Source: Patulibacter americanus DSM 16676 (GTDB lineage Bacteria; Actinomycetota; Thermoleophilia; Solirubrobacterales; Solirubrobacteraceae). Taken from it: a stretch of DNA of 64,000 nucleotides. Position 1 is the first letter of the stretch; each line of letters begins with the position of its first letter. A model generated the notes under the pieces. The model was not told where the DNA came from and searched no databases. It was given only the letters and a program-made list of their open reading frames with translations. The stretch covers positions 1 to 64,000 of the forward strand of contig NZ_ATUD01000001.1 in NCBI RefSeq assembly GCF_000420025.1, written 5' to 3'. The translations under genes and the position numbers were made by a program. Positions 52,889 through 61,531 of this stretch are shown piece after piece.

Positions 52889-53731
52889 ATGTCCCCGCAG
52901 CCCCCGCAGCAGCAGACCCCTCCCGGAACCACCGGCGCGATGACGCCGAAGCCCGACCACGGCGAGGAGAGCTACAAGGGCTCCGGCAAGCTGACGGGCA
53001 AGTCGGCGGTCATCACCGGCGCCGACTCCGGCATCGGCCGCGCCGTCGCGATCGCGTTCGCCCGCGAGGGCGCCGACGTCCTGATCTCGTACCTGAACGA
53101 GCACGAGGACGCGAAGGAGACGCAGAAGTGGGTCGAGGACGCCGGCCGCAAGGCCGTGGTCGTCCCCGGCGACCTGCAGGACCCCGCGCACTGCCGGTCG
53201 ATCATCGCCACGGCCGTCGAGGAGTTCGGCAAGGTCGACATCCTCGTGAACAACGCGGCGTTCCAGATGTCGCACGAGACGCTCGAGGAGATTCCGGACG
53301 AGGAGTGGGACCGGACGATCGCCACGAACATCTCGGCGTACTTCCACCTCGCCAAGGCCGTGCTTCCGCACATGCCCAAGGGCGGCTCGATCATCGGGTC
53401 CTCGTCCATCAACTCGGACAACCCGCGGCCCGACCTCCTGCCGTACGACGTCACGAAGGCCGGCGTCGCGAACTTCTCCGCCGGGCTCGCCCAGATGGTC
53501 GGGCCGCGGGGCATCCGCGTCAACAGCGTCGCCCCGGGCCCGATCTGGACGCCGCTGATCCCGGCGACAATGCCCGAGGACCAGGTGGAGAGCTTCGGCG
53601 AGCAGACGCCGCTCGGCCGCCCCGGGCAGCCCGCCGAGCTCGCCCCGGTCTACGTGCTGCTCGCCTCGGACGACGGCTCCTACGTCTCCGGCGCGCGCGT
53701 CGCGGTCACCGGCGGCACGCCGATCCTCTAA
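52889..53731 (+). CDS. Short-chain dehydrogenase, stress-type
   Basis: A 280-aa oxidoreductase. A 30-residue Pro/Gln-rich N-terminal extension precedes the Rossmann motif ITGADSGIGRAVAIAFA. NNAA is in ILVNNAAFQMS, and the catalytic Ser-Tyr-Lys set is in GSSSINS and YDVTKAGV. The extension and NAD(P) motifs match the stress-induced SDR group (YhdG/YhxC-like) of Gram-positive bacteria. It is monocistronic, with a near-perfect hairpin eight bases after the stop. Confidence 0.88.
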   Translation: MSPQPPQQQTPPGTTGAMTPKPDHGEESYKGSGKLTGKSAVITGADSGIGRAVAIAFAREGADVLISYLNEHEDAKETQKWVEDAGRKAVVVPGDLQDPAHCRSIIATAVEEFGKVDILVNNAAFQMSHETLEEIPDEEWDRTIATNISAYFHLAKAVLPHMPKGGSIIGSSSINSDNPRPDLLPYDVTKAGVANFSAGLAQMVGPRGIRVNSVAPGPIWTPLIPATMPEDQVESFGEQTPLGRPGQPAELAPVYVLLASDDGSYVSGARVAVTGGTPIL

Positions 53732-53738
53732 GGGGACG

Positions 53739-53774
53739 CCCGCGGCCCGTCCTCCACCGCGGACGGGCCGCGGG
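53739..53774 (+). terminator. 14-bp perfect hairpin after SDR gene
   Basis: CCCGCGGCCCGTCC (53739-53752) and GGACGGGCCGCGGG (53761-53774) are exact complements around an 8-base loop, directly downstream of the SDR stop. One of the strongest stems in the window. Confidence 0.75.
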
Positions 53775-53817
53775 CCGACCACGACCGACCGGCCCCGGCG
53801 TAGGCTCGGAGGCGCCG

Positions 53818-54423
53818 ATGCCCGAGACCTACACGGACCACCCGCGGCTGACGGCGCGCTTCGACGAGGCGTTGCTGTACGCCACGGCCCACCACCGGCG
53901 CCAGCTGCGCAAGGGCACGACGATCCCCTACGCCGCGCACCTGCTGGCCGTGGCGTCGATCGTGCTCGAGATGGAGTCGCCGGAGGACGAGGCGATCGCC
54001 GCGCTGCTGCACGACGTCGTCGAGGACGGCGGCGGGATGACGGCCCTGCGCGAGATCGAGGAGCGCTTCGGCGCCGACGTCGCCCGGATCGTGCTCGCCA
54101 ACAGTGACTCCACGACGGGCGAGGGCGACCGGGGCCCGTGGCGACGCCGCAAGGAGGACTACGTCGCCGCGATCGCCCACAAGGGGCCCGACGAGCTGCG
54201 CGTCTCGCTCGCCGACAAGCTCCACAACGCCCGCTCCATCGCGATGGACCACCGCCAGGTCGGCGAGGAGCTGTGGTCGCGGTTCGCCACCGGCAACGGC
54301 GACGACGTGCGCTGGTACTACCGCGCGCTGCTCGAGGCGTTCACCGCCCGCCGCGAGGACCTCGGCGACGGGGGACTGCGGGTGCTCGAGGAGCTCGGGC
54401 GGACCGTCGAGGAGCTGGGGTGA
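53818..54423 (+). CDS. Stand-alone SpoT/MESH1-like HD hydrolase
   Basis: A 201-aa HD-domain protein. EALLYATAHHRRQLRKGTTI, then YAAHLLAV and IAALLHDVVEDGGG give the metal-binding His, His-Asp and Asp; SLADKLHNARSIAMD is the downstream helix typical of alarmone hydrolases. There is no synthetase or TGS domain, so it is like small alarmone hydrolases (MESH1 type); the substrate is inferred. It is strikingly similar along its whole length to the C-terminal domain of the HelD-like island protein. It is followed by a strong terminator. Confidence 0.8.
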   Translation: MPETYTDHPRLTARFDEALLYATAHHRRQLRKGTTIPYAAHLLAVASIVLEMESPEDEAIAALLHDVVEDGGGMTALREIEERFGADVARIVLANSDSTTGEGDRGPWRRRKEDYVAAIAHKGPDELRVSLADKLHNARSIAMDHRQVGEELWSRFATGNGDDVRWYYRALLEAFTARREDLGDGGLRVLEELGRTVEELG

Positions 54424-54429
54424 GGCGGC

Positions 54430-54457
54430 GGGGGGTCCCGACGCGTCGGGACCCCCC
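54430..54457 (+). terminator. 12-bp hairpin with CGCG loop
   Basis: GGGGGGTCCCGA (54430-54441) pairs perfectly with TCGGGACCCCCC (54446-54457) across CGCG, six bases after the HD gene stop, and TT follows. It probably serves both this gene and the convergent NlpC/P60 gene. Confidence 0.75.
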
Positions 54458-54520
54458 TTGACCGAACGGCCGACCGCCAGGCGGGGAGGACCAGGAGGCC
54501 CGCCCCCACCCCCCGACCCC

Positions 54521-55648
54521 TCAGACCCGCTTGGCCCCCACGTAGTACTTCGACCAGTAGCCCGACGAGAACGAATGCTCCATCACGCCGTGCGAGGTCG
54601 CCGAGATCACCGACGTCGAGCTGGTCGCCACGCCCACGTGCGAGGCGCCGGCGCCCGCCGTGGAGAAGAACACGAGGTCGCCCGCCTGGATGTTGGCGCG
54701 GGAGACGGCCGTGCCCACGCCGTACTGGGCGAAGCTCGTCCGGGGCAGCGAGATCCCGGCCTTCTTGAACGCGTAGACCATGAGGCCCGAGCAGTCGAAG
54801 GAGGACGGGCCGTTGCCGCCCGAGGCGTAGGGCGCCCCGGTCTTGGCCGCGGCGGCCGCGACCGCGGAGGACGCCGAGGCGCTGCCGGCACCCGCGCCCG
54901 CGTCGCTCTGCGCGCGGTCGGAGGCGTGGCCGCCCGCGGCCGTCACGCCCATGCTGGCGAGCGTCGCCGGGCCCGGGACGCCGTCGGCCTCGAGCCCGTT
55001 GGCGCGCTGGTAGGCCTTGAGCGCCTTCGTGGTCTGCGGGCCCCACTCGCCGTCGGCGGTGACCCCGATCTTCGCCTGGACCTTGCGGATTGTCGCGGCG
55101 GAGAGGTCGACGTCCTCCGACGACGCCGTGCGGCTCTTGGACCGCGTGCTCTTCGGGGTCTTCGCCGTCGTGCCGACGCCGATCGCCTTTGCGGTCGCCG
55201 GGCCCACGACGCCGTCGACCGTCAGGCCGTGGGAGCGCTGGAACGCCCGGACGGCCTTGTACGTCGCCCGGCCGAACTCACCGTCGGCGCCGACGCCGAG
55301 CGCGCGCTGGAGCGCCTTGACCTTCGACCCGCTGTCGCCGCGCTTGAGGACGCCGGTGCTCACGCGGGCGGCCTGCGCCGTACCCGCGGTCACGGCCTCC
55401 GTCGCCGGCACGGCGAGCGTCACGCCCACCAGGGCGACCGCCAGGCGCGACCGTGCGCCCTGCTTCACGCCGACCTTGCGGGCGGCGGATGACTCGCGTC
55501 GGATCCGCGAGCGGACCTGCGACCGCTCGCAGAACTCGCCCTCGCCGAGATCGCGGTTCCCCGGGCGCGGGGCCTCGAAGGCCCAGGCCTCATCGGGCAC
55601 CCCGACCCGCCACAGCTCGGTCGTGCTGCCCCTCATCGTCGTTGCCAT
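54521..55648 (-). CDS. Secreted NlpC/P60 peptidoglycan endopeptidase
   Basis: A 375-aa wall hydrolase. After a 60-residue charged N-terminus comes a signal-like helix (RLAVALVGVTLAVPATEAV). Two peptidoglycan-binding modules follow (LKRGDSGSKVKALQRALG... and IRKVQAKIGVTADGEWGPQT). The C-terminal NlpC/P60 domain has catalytic Cys in SSFDCSGLMVYAF and His in ASHVGVATS. It cuts stem peptides in the cell wall. An AGGAG ribosome site seven bases before ATG 55648 supports this start; GTG 55468, just before the signal, is an alternative. Expression is under the c-di-AMP riboswitch upstream. Confidence 0.9.
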   Translation of the reverse strand: MATTMRGSTTELWRVGVPDEAWAFEAPRPGNRDLGEGEFCERSQVRSRIRRESSAARKVGVKQGARSRLAVALVGVTLAVPATEAVTAGTAQAARVSTGVLKRGDSGSKVKALQRALGVGADGEFGRATYKAVRAFQRSHGLTVDGVVGPATAKAIGVGTTAKTPKSTRSKSRTASSEDVDLSAATIRKVQAKIGVTADGEWGPQTTKALKAYQRANGLEADGVPGPATLASMGVTAAGGHASDRAQSDAGAGAGSASASSAVAAAAAKTGAPYASGGNGPSSFDCSGLMVYAFKKAGISLPRTSFAQYGVGTAVSRANIQAGDLVFFSTAGAGASHVGVATSSTSVISATSHGVMEHSFSSGYWSKYYVGAKRV

Positions 55649-55669
55649 CTGTGTGCTCCTGCGTGTGCG

Positions 55670-55812
55670 GCCTACGAGGTGAGCTGACGGGCTCGCGCGT
55701 TGCGCTACGCCGCAGATGACGGCGATTCGCCCCAGGGTCGACGATGACCCGAGTGGTTCCCCCGCTCCGCCCGCCCTCGAGGGGCGCGGCGAACTCGGCC
55801 TGAGTGGTTGTG
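55670..55812 (-). ncRNA. c-di-AMP (ydaO-yuaA) riboswitch
   Basis: The minus strand carries the conserved blocks in order: GGGGGAACCA near 55755-55764, TGGGGCGAAT near 55727-55736, then GAGCCCGTCAGCTCACC and CCTCGTAGGC ending at 55670. These are diagnostic of the ydaO class, which binds c-di-AMP and usually turns off wall-hydrolase and osmolyte genes in Gram-positive bacteria. It ends about 20 bases before the NlpC/P60 start, so it may act by hiding the ribosome site or by early termination. Confidence 0.9.
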
Positions 55813-55984
55813 TCCGGGTGCTGGAACACGACCCCGGCGCGGTCGATGCGGTCCCGAATGTGGCGTGGCGCACGGGACCCCGTACGCGCGCAGGAAGGGC
55901 ACCGCGAGCGTCGTAGGCGGCCCGTTCGTCCACGAATCGGCCCAATCGGCGTGCCGGGCGCCAGGACGCGCTTCACTCCGTTCT

Positions 55985-56674
55985 ATGACCGCCGTTCTCG
56001 CGCCCACGCCGGGCACCGCCGGGACGACACCCTCCCCCACCCCCGTATCGATCCGTCGGCAGCGCACCCCCGCCGCGCCGCGTCGGCGCACGCTGCTCGC
56101 CGCCCCCGTCCTCGCGCTCGCGCTCGCCGCCGGCGGTGCAGGCGGGCCCGCTGTCGGCCCGACCGCCGCGTCCGCCGCCACGACCTGCGCCGGCGCCACG
56201 TCGAGCGTCCGCGCACAGGGCCCGACGAAGGCCGCCGACGCCGTCCGTTGCCTCGTCAACGTGGAGCGGAAGGCGGCCGGGTTGCGCCCGCTGAAGGCCG
56301 ACGCGCGCCTGGCCCGTGCCGCCCGCGCGCATGCCGCCGACATGGACCGCCGGGACTACTTCGAGCACGTCTCGCCCGGCGGGGCGTCGTTCGACGACCG
56401 CGTGAGCGCCCGCGGCTACCGCTGGTCCACCGTGGGCGAGAACATCGCGGCGGGCCAGACGACGCCGCGCGACGTCGTCCGCGCGTGGATCCGCAGCAAG
56501 GGCCACTGCCAGAACATCATGAGCCGTGCGTACACCGAGATCGGCGTGGGCGTCGTGGCGGGCGGGCCGGCGCCCTACGGCGGGCCGACGTGGGTGCAGG
56601 ACTTCGCCCGGCCGCGCGGCACGAAGGCGCCCGGCGGGCCGTCCGTGCGCTGCTCGCGCAAGCCGGTCGTCTGA
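55985..56674 (+). CDS. Secreted CAP protein 3
   Basis: A 229-aa exported protein. The N-terminus (about 60 residues) holds a basic RRQRTPAAPRRRTLL stretch and a hydrophobic signal. The CAP domain has HAADMDRRDYFEHVSPGG and TVGENIAAGQ. Unlike the other two CAP proteins it ends soon after the domain, with no C-terminal module. Its start lies about 170 bp from the riboswitch, on the other strand. Confidence 0.85.
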   Translation: MTAVLAPTPGTAGTTPSPTPVSIRRQRTPAAPRRRTLLAAPVLALALAAGGAGGPAVGPTAASAATTCAGATSSVRAQGPTKAADAVRCLVNVERKAAGLRPLKADARLARAARAHAADMDRRDYFEHVSPGGASFDDRVSARGYRWSTVGENIAAGQTTPRDVVRAWIRSKGHCQNIMSRAYTEIGVGVVAGGPAPYGGPTWVQDFARPRGTKAPGGPSVRCSRKPVV

Positions 56675-56769
56675 CGCCCCGCGGGGCGCGTCCGGCGCCG
56701 CTCGGCTGGCCGGGTGAGACGGCCGCCTACGCCGTTTGGTCGCCCTCCGCCAGGGGTACCGATCAGGTG

Positions 56770-57030
56770 ATGCCGACCCCGCCCCGCACCCCCGACGGCC
56801 ACCACGTGATCATCGACGGGCGGAAGTGGCGGGCGACCGACCCCAGCCTGCCCGAGGACGTCCGCCAGGAGCGCGTCCGCGAGCTCATGGCGGCCCGCCG
56901 CGATGTCGGCACCGCGAAGCGCAAGCACGACCCCGTCCTCGAGCGTTCGGCCCGCGACCGGGTGCACGCCGCGAAGGTCGCGCTCGGGGAACGCGGGCCG
57001 AAGTGGTGGGAGCAGGGGGTGGCCCGATGA
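56770..57030 (+). CDS. Small basic protein ('biopolymer transporter Tol'-like)
   Basis: An 86-aa soluble protein. The N-terminus HHVIIDGRKWRATDPSLPED then RQERVRELMAARRDVG matches a widespread actinobacterial family often labelled as a Tol transporter, although nothing here suggests transport. Highly charged and helical. Its stop overlaps the start of the next gene (ATGA). Confidence 0.75.
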   Translation: MPTPPRTPDGHHVIIDGRKWRATDPSLPEDVRQERVRELMAARRDVGTAKRKHDPVLERSARDRVHAAKVALGERGPKWWEQGVAR

Positions 57031-57938
57031 GCGACCGCGACCGCATCCTCGTCACCGGCGCGACCGGGTTCATCGGCTCCCAGCTCATCGAGCGGCTCGC
57101 TGCGCGCGACAAGGCGACGCTGCGCGCCCTCGTCCGCACCGCCTCGCACTTCGAGCAGCCGGGCGGCCCCGAGGTCGAGGTCGTCGAGGCCGACCTGCAG
57201 GACCCGGGGACGCTTCAGGCGGCCCTGCCCGACGTCGACGTCGCGTTCTACCTCGTCCACTCCATGGACACGAAGGGCGACCTCGCGGAGCAGGACCGCA
57301 CCGCCGCCCAGAACTACGTCGCCGCCGCGAAGGCCGCGGGCGTGCGCCGCACGATCTACATGGGCGCGGTCGGCTACGACCCCGACGGCGGCTCGTCCGA
57401 GCACCTCAACAGCCGCCACGAGGTCGAGGAGATCCTGGCCGCCGGCACGCCCGAGTTCGTCGCGGTCCGCGCCTCGATGGTCGTCGGCTCGGGCTCCGGC
57501 TCGTTCAAGACACTCGCCGAGATGGTCGCCCGCCTGCCGGTGCTCGCCACCTCGACGTGGCGCGACACCCCCTCGCAGCCCATCGCGATCGAGGACGTCC
57601 TGCAGTGCCTCGTCGCCGCGGTCTACGCGCCGCCCGGTCGCTACGAGATCGCGGGGCCGGACACGCTGACCGTCGAGGAGATGATGCGCGAGATCGCCCG
57701 TCAGCTCGACAAGCCCTACCGCGCCGTCCCCGTGCCGGTGAGCGTGCCGAAGCTCGAGGGCGCCGTCGCGAGCGTCGTCGCCGAGGAGGACCGCGGGCTC
57801 GTCACCGCGCTCGTCGAGGGCCTGAACGACGACCTCGTCGTCGATCGCAACGACGCGCAGCCGGTCTTCGGCGTGACCCCCACGCCGTTCCGCGACGCCG
57901 TCGCCTCCGCGCTGCCGGCGATCGTCGCCAAGGACTGA
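57027..57938 (+). CDS. Atypical SDR, NAD(P)-binding epimerase-like
   Basis: A 303-aa protein. The Rossmann motif is RILVTGATGFIGSQLIERLA. YLVHSMDTKGDLAEQDRTAA and IYMGAVGYDP, then RASMVVGSGSGSFKTLAEMV fit the NAD(P)H-binding group related to complex I NDUFA9 and DUF2867-linked proteins. A Tyr-xxx-Lys pair is not evident, so it may bind cofactor without classical catalysis. It is translationally coupled to the small protein before it. Confidence 0.8.
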   Translation: MSDRDRILVTGATGFIGSQLIERLAARDKATLRALVRTASHFEQPGGPEVEVVEADLQDPGTLQAALPDVDVAFYLVHSMDTKGDLAEQDRTAAQNYVAAAKAAGVRRTIYMGAVGYDPDGGSSEHLNSRHEVEEILAAGTPEFVAVRASMVVGSGSGSFKTLAEMVARLPVLATSTWRDTPSQPIAIEDVLQCLVAAVYAPPGRYEIAGPDTLTVEEMMREIARQLDKPYRAVPVPVSVPKLEGAVASVVAEEDRGLVTALVEGLNDDLVVDRNDAQPVFGVTPTPFRDAVASALPAIVAKD

Positions 57939-58001
57939 CGCGCGGGCGCGGCCCGGCAGCCGGCCGTGTCGGTCGCCGCCGGCGCGGGTAAGCGTGCGCG
58001 C

Positions 58002-58658
58002 ATGCCCGCACCCGCCGCCATCCTCGACATCGACGGCACCCTCGTCGACACGAACTACCAGCACGCGCTGGCGTGGAACGAGGCGTTCGTCCAGTCCGGG
58101 TTCATCCTGCCGATCTGGAAGATCCACCGGCTCATCGGCATGGGCGGCGACCAGCTCGTGGCCGAGCTGATCGGGAAGGATGCCGACGAGGAGCACGGCG
58201 ACACGCTCCGCGCCGCGGAGTCCGTGCTCTACATGGCGTCGATCGCCTCGGTGCACCCGCTGGAGGAGGCCCGCGAGCTGATCGAGACCCTCTCTCAGGG
58301 CGACCGCAAATGCTGCCTGGCCAGCTCGGCGAAGGCGCACGAGGTCGACCACTACCTCGACCTGCTCGACGCCCGCGAGCTCGTCGACAGCTGGACCACT
58401 TCCGGCGACGTCGAGAACACGAAGCCCGAGCCCGACCTCGTCCGCGCCGCCCTCGACAAGCTCGGCACGGACGACGCCGTGATGGTCGGCGACACCCCGT
58501 GGGACGTGAAGGCCGCGAAGGGCGCGGGGATCGACACCATCGCCGTGCTCACCGGCGGCTTCTCGAAGACGGAGCTCGAGGAGGCCGGAGCCGTCCAGGT
58601 CTACGAGTCGATCGTCGAGCTGCGCGCCGACCTGCAGAACACGCCGCTCGCCGGCTGA
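58002..58658 (+). CDS. HAD-superfamily phosphatase
   Basis: A 218-aa phosphatase-like enzyme. Motif I ILDIDGTLVDTNYQHALAWN has the nucleophile Asp, motif II is CCLASSAKAHEVD, motif III Lys is in ENTKPEPDLV, and motif IV is VMVGDTPWDVKAAKGAGI. The cap insertion after motif I places it with the phosphoglycolate phosphatase/beta-phosphoglucomutase group. Substrate not determined. It is preceded by a short gap after the SDR gene. Confidence 0.88.
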   Translation: MPAPAAILDIDGTLVDTNYQHALAWNEAFVQSGFILPIWKIHRLIGMGGDQLVAELIGKDADEEHGDTLRAAESVLYMASIASVHPLEEARELIETLSQGDRKCCLASSAKAHEVDHYLDLLDARELVDSWTTSGDVENTKPEPDLVRAALDKLGTDDAVMVGDTPWDVKAAKGAGIDTIAVLTGGFSKTELEEAGAVQVYESIVELRADLQNTPLAG

Positions 58659-58667
58659 GGTCCGGCC

Positions 58668-58874
58668 TCAGCGCCGGGTGGCCCGCCGCACCCAGCCGCG
58701 CACGGCGTCGACGGGGTTGGAGACCGCGGCCGGGCCGGGCGCGGAGCCGCCCGCCGCCCGGCGCTTGCGGAACCGGGAGATGTCGAGCTCGGCGCCGCAG
58801 TACGAGCAGCCGGCGGCGAACGCCGTGACGCGCTCGCCGCAGCGGGGACAGTGGGTCAGGTCGCGTTCCAGCAT
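58668..58874 (-). CDS. Small zinc-ribbon protein
   Basis: A 68-aa protein. CPRCGERVTAFAAGCSYCG holds the four zinc-binding Cys near the N-terminus. A basic stretch (RFRKRRAAGG) and an Arg-rich C-terminus follow. Convergent with the HAD gene, with a 9-bp gap. Function unknown. Confidence 0.7.
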   Translation of the reverse strand: MLERDLTHCPRCGERVTAFAAGCSYCGAELDISRFRKRRAAGGSAPGPAAVSNPVDAVRGWVRRATRR

Positions 58875-59007
58875 GGGCGGCCTCCCAGGCTAGGACGGGT
58901 CCGTCAAGCGCCCCTGAACCGGCGTTGAAGGCGGGGTACCGGTTGCCCGGGATTCCCCTGAGGGCCGGGCCGGAGCCCCGCCCATGCGACGACGAGCCGG
59001 CCGAGCC

Positions 59008-59790
59008 TCAGCGCCCGACGGCCGGGGTCCCGTGCCGCGGGCCCTTCTCGAGGAAGCCCTTCACCGCGTTCTGCAGGTCCTCCGTGGCGAAGAGCGCGCC
59101 CGAGACGGCGGGGACGACGGAGTCCGCGTCGTCGATACCGCCGTTGCACCACGCGCGGACGATCTGCTTCGTCGCGTCGTGGGCGCGCGTCGGGCCGTCG
59201 GCGAGCTTCTGGGCGAGCTTGCGGGCCTGCGCGTCGACGTCGGCGTCGTCCCAGACGCGGTTGACGACGTTCCAGCGCTCGAGCGTCTCGGCGCCGAACA
59301 GTTCGCCGGTCATGACGAGCTCGCGGGCACGGCCGGAGCCGGCGCGCTCGGCCAGGCGCTGCGGGCCGCCCATGGAGGGCGTCAGGCCGACGACGGTCTC
59401 GACCAGGCCGAACTTCGCGGAGCGGCCCGCGACGATGAGGTCGCAACCCAGCGCCAGCTCGAACGCCGCGGTGAGCGTGAGCCCGTGGGCGGCGAAGACG
59501 ACGGGGCACGGCAACGTCTCGACCGTCTGCACGACGCGGAGCAGGTCGCGCCACAGGCTCGCGCCCTGCTCGATCGAGAGGCCGTCGAATTCGTGGACGT
59601 CGACCCCGGCCGAGACGACGTCGCCCTCCGCCCGGATCAGCAGGCCTCGCGGCGGGTCGGCCTTCAGCGCCGCCACGTTCTCGCGCAGGGCGTCGAACAT
59701 CGCCCGGTCGAACAGGTTCAGGGGCGGCGAGCTGATCGTCAGGACGGCGAGGCTGCCGTCCCGCTCGAGCGTCATCGGGGCGTCGGTCAT
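59008..59790 (-). CDS. Enoyl-CoA hydratase/isomerase family protein
   Basis: A 260-aa crotonase. The oxyanion-hole segments are EGDVVSAGVDVHEFDGL and AAHGLTLTAAFELALGCDLI; one acidic residue in KFGLVETVVGLTPSMGGPQR is at the usual catalytic Glu position. Such enzymes hydrate enoyl-CoA in fatty-acid breakdown or related paths. It lacks the fusion partners of multifunctional beta-oxidation enzymes. The start at 59790 gives the normal length. Confidence 0.85.
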   Translation of the reverse strand: MTDAPMTLERDGSLAVLTISSPPLNLFDRAMFDALRENVAALKADPPRGLLIRAEGDVVSAGVDVHEFDGLSIEQGASLWRDLLRVVQTVETLPCPVVFAAHGLTLTAAFELALGCDLIVAGRSAKFGLVETVVGLTPSMGGPQRLAERAGSGRARELVMTGELFGAETLERWNVVNRVWDDADVDAQARKLAQKLADGPTRAHDATKQIVRAWCNGGIDDADSVVPAVSGALFATEDLQNAVKGFLEKGPRHGTPAVGR

Positions 59791-59931
59791 GAAAGGGGAT
59801 CCCTCTGATCGGGTGCGCCCGCCATCATGCCGCGCCCGCGGGCGCCATGGGGATGTCCTGGAGCCGGTCGCCCACCGCCGGGCGTTCCGCACGGGCCGGT
59901 CGGGCGACTCCGACGGCGCTGTCGCGCCGGA

Positions 59932-60840
59932 TCAGCCCTTGACGGACCGCGCGACCTGGTCGGCCGTCGGCATCCCCTCGCGCGCGCCGGCCCGCCCGAC
60001 CGCGAGCGCCCCCACCACGAGCGCCCGGTCGACGGCCTCGTGCAGCCCGCGGCCGTCCGCCAGGCCCGCGGCGAGCGCCCCGTTGAACGCGTCGCCCGCG
60101 CCGGTCGTGTCGACGACCGTGGCGGGACGCGCCGGCAACCGCGCGGGCTCCTCGCCGGGCGCGCAGAGCAGGGCCCCGTCGCCGCCGAGCGTCACGACGA
60201 CCGCCGCGCCGGTCCGGGCCGCGAGGTCCCGGGCGGCGGAGAGCGGGTCGTCGTGGCCCGTGAGGTCGCGCGCCTCGCCGGCGTTCGGGGTCAGGACGGC
60301 GCCATGGTCGGCCGCGGCGAGCAGCGCCGCGCGAGCCGGCGCGGGGTTCAGCACGCACGGGACGCCGGCCGCGACCGCGGCGACCACCGCCGCCTCGACC
60401 GTCGCGTCGGGCACCTCGGCGGAGACCAGCACGCACCCCGCTCCGGGGAGCGCCGTCTCCAGCGTGGCGCTCACGTGGGCCACGGTGACCGCGTCGTTGG
60501 CCCCGGCGGCGACGGCGATCTGGTTCTCCCCCGCCGCGTCCACGACGATGAGCGCCGCGCCCGTCGCCACGTCGTCGAGCACGGCGACGCCCGACACGTC
60601 GACGCCGTCCCTGGCCAGGTCCTTCAGCGTGCGGCGGCCGTCGTCGTCGGCGCCGACCGCGCCCACCAGCCGCACCCGCGCGCCGAGCCGGGCCGCGGCG
60701 ACCGCCGCGTTGGCCCCCTTCCCGCCGCCGAACCGCTGCAGCCCGCCCCCGACGACCGTCTCGCCGGGGCCGGGCAGCCGCGCGGCGCGGGTGACGAGGT
60801 CGACGTTGATCGCGCCGAGGACGACGACATGGCCCGTCAT
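59932..60840 (-). CDS. rbsK: Ribokinase, PfkB family
   Basis: A 302-aa sugar kinase. The N-terminal substrate motif is RFGGGKGANAAVAAARLGA and the ATP/anion-hole motif is DTTGAGDAFNGALAAGLADG with the catalytic Asp. NAAVAAARLG matches ribokinases best among PfkB enzymes. It phosphorylates D-ribose for nucleotide or pentose metabolism. No ribose transporter is adjacent. Confidence 0.88.
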   Translation of the reverse strand: MTGHVVVLGAINVDLVTRAARLPGPGETVVGGGLQRFGGGKGANAAVAAARLGARVRLVGAVGADDDGRRTLKDLARDGVDVSGVAVLDDVATGAALIVVDAAGENQIAVAAGANDAVTVAHVSATLETALPGAGCVLVSAEVPDATVEAAVVAAVAAGVPCVLNPAPARAALLAAADHGAVLTPNAGEARDLTGHDDPLSAARDLAARTGAAVVVTLGGDGALLCAPGEEPARLPARPATVVDTTGAGDAFNGALAAGLADGRGLHEAVDRALVVGALAVGRAGAREGMPTADQVARSVKG

Positions 60841-60929
60841 GAGCGAGCGGGTGCGGGGACGGTCGGGGCAGGGCGCACGCCCCCAAGCATGCCACCCGCT
60901 CACGCGCGGACCCGTCCGGTCCTGCGACG

Positions 60930-61481
60930 ATGGAGCGGATGACGCGCGCGTGGGACGACCTCGATCGGCTGGTGACCGCGGTGGAGGGACGCTCCACGCA
61001 CCTGACCTCGCGGATCCACGGCGTGGACCACTGGCGCGCGGTCGGCGCGACGGCGGCGTCCCTGGCCGACGTGCAGGACCGCACGCCGGGCCTCGAGCCC
61101 GACCGCCAGCTGCTGCTGCTCTTCGCGCTGCTGCACGACGCCAAGCGCGTCGACGACGGCCGCGACCTCGAGCACGGCCCGCGCGCCGCCGTGCTGCTGC
61201 AGGACCTGCGCGACGAGGGCCTCCTCGCGCTCGACGACGCCCGCGCCGCGATCCTCCACGAGGCGCTGCGCGACCACACGAACGGCACGCTCTCGGACGA
61301 GCCGACGATCGCCGTCTGCTGGGACGCCGACCGCCTGCTCATCCACCGCGTCGGGTTCACCCCGAACGCGCGCTTCTGCTCCACGGAGGAGGGCCGCCGC
61401 CGCGCCGACGCGGGCGAGCTGCCCGACCTCGTCGGCCCGCCGACGTGGCGCGAGGTCGCGGCCCTGCTCGCCGTGGCCTAG
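60930..61481 (+). CDS. HD-domain phosphohydrolase-like protein
   Basis: A 183-aa protein. IHGVDHWRAVGA, FALLHDAKRVDDGRDLEHG and CWDADRLLIHRVG give a compact HD metal site. Different from the SpoT-like HD proteins elsewhere in the window. The substrate is unknown. ATG 60939 is an alternative start. Confidence 0.75.
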   Translation: MERMTRAWDDLDRLVTAVEGRSTHLTSRIHGVDHWRAVGATAASLADVQDRTPGLEPDRQLLLLFALLHDAKRVDDGRDLEHGPRAAVLLQDLRDEGLLALDDARAAILHEALRDHTNGTLSDEPTIAVCWDADRLLIHRVGFTPNARFCSTEEGRRRADAGELPDLVGPPTWREVAALLAVA

Positions 61482-61531
61482 CTCACGGACACGGCGCTGC
61501 TCGCCGTGATCCGGCTCGCGCCGGCCCCAGC

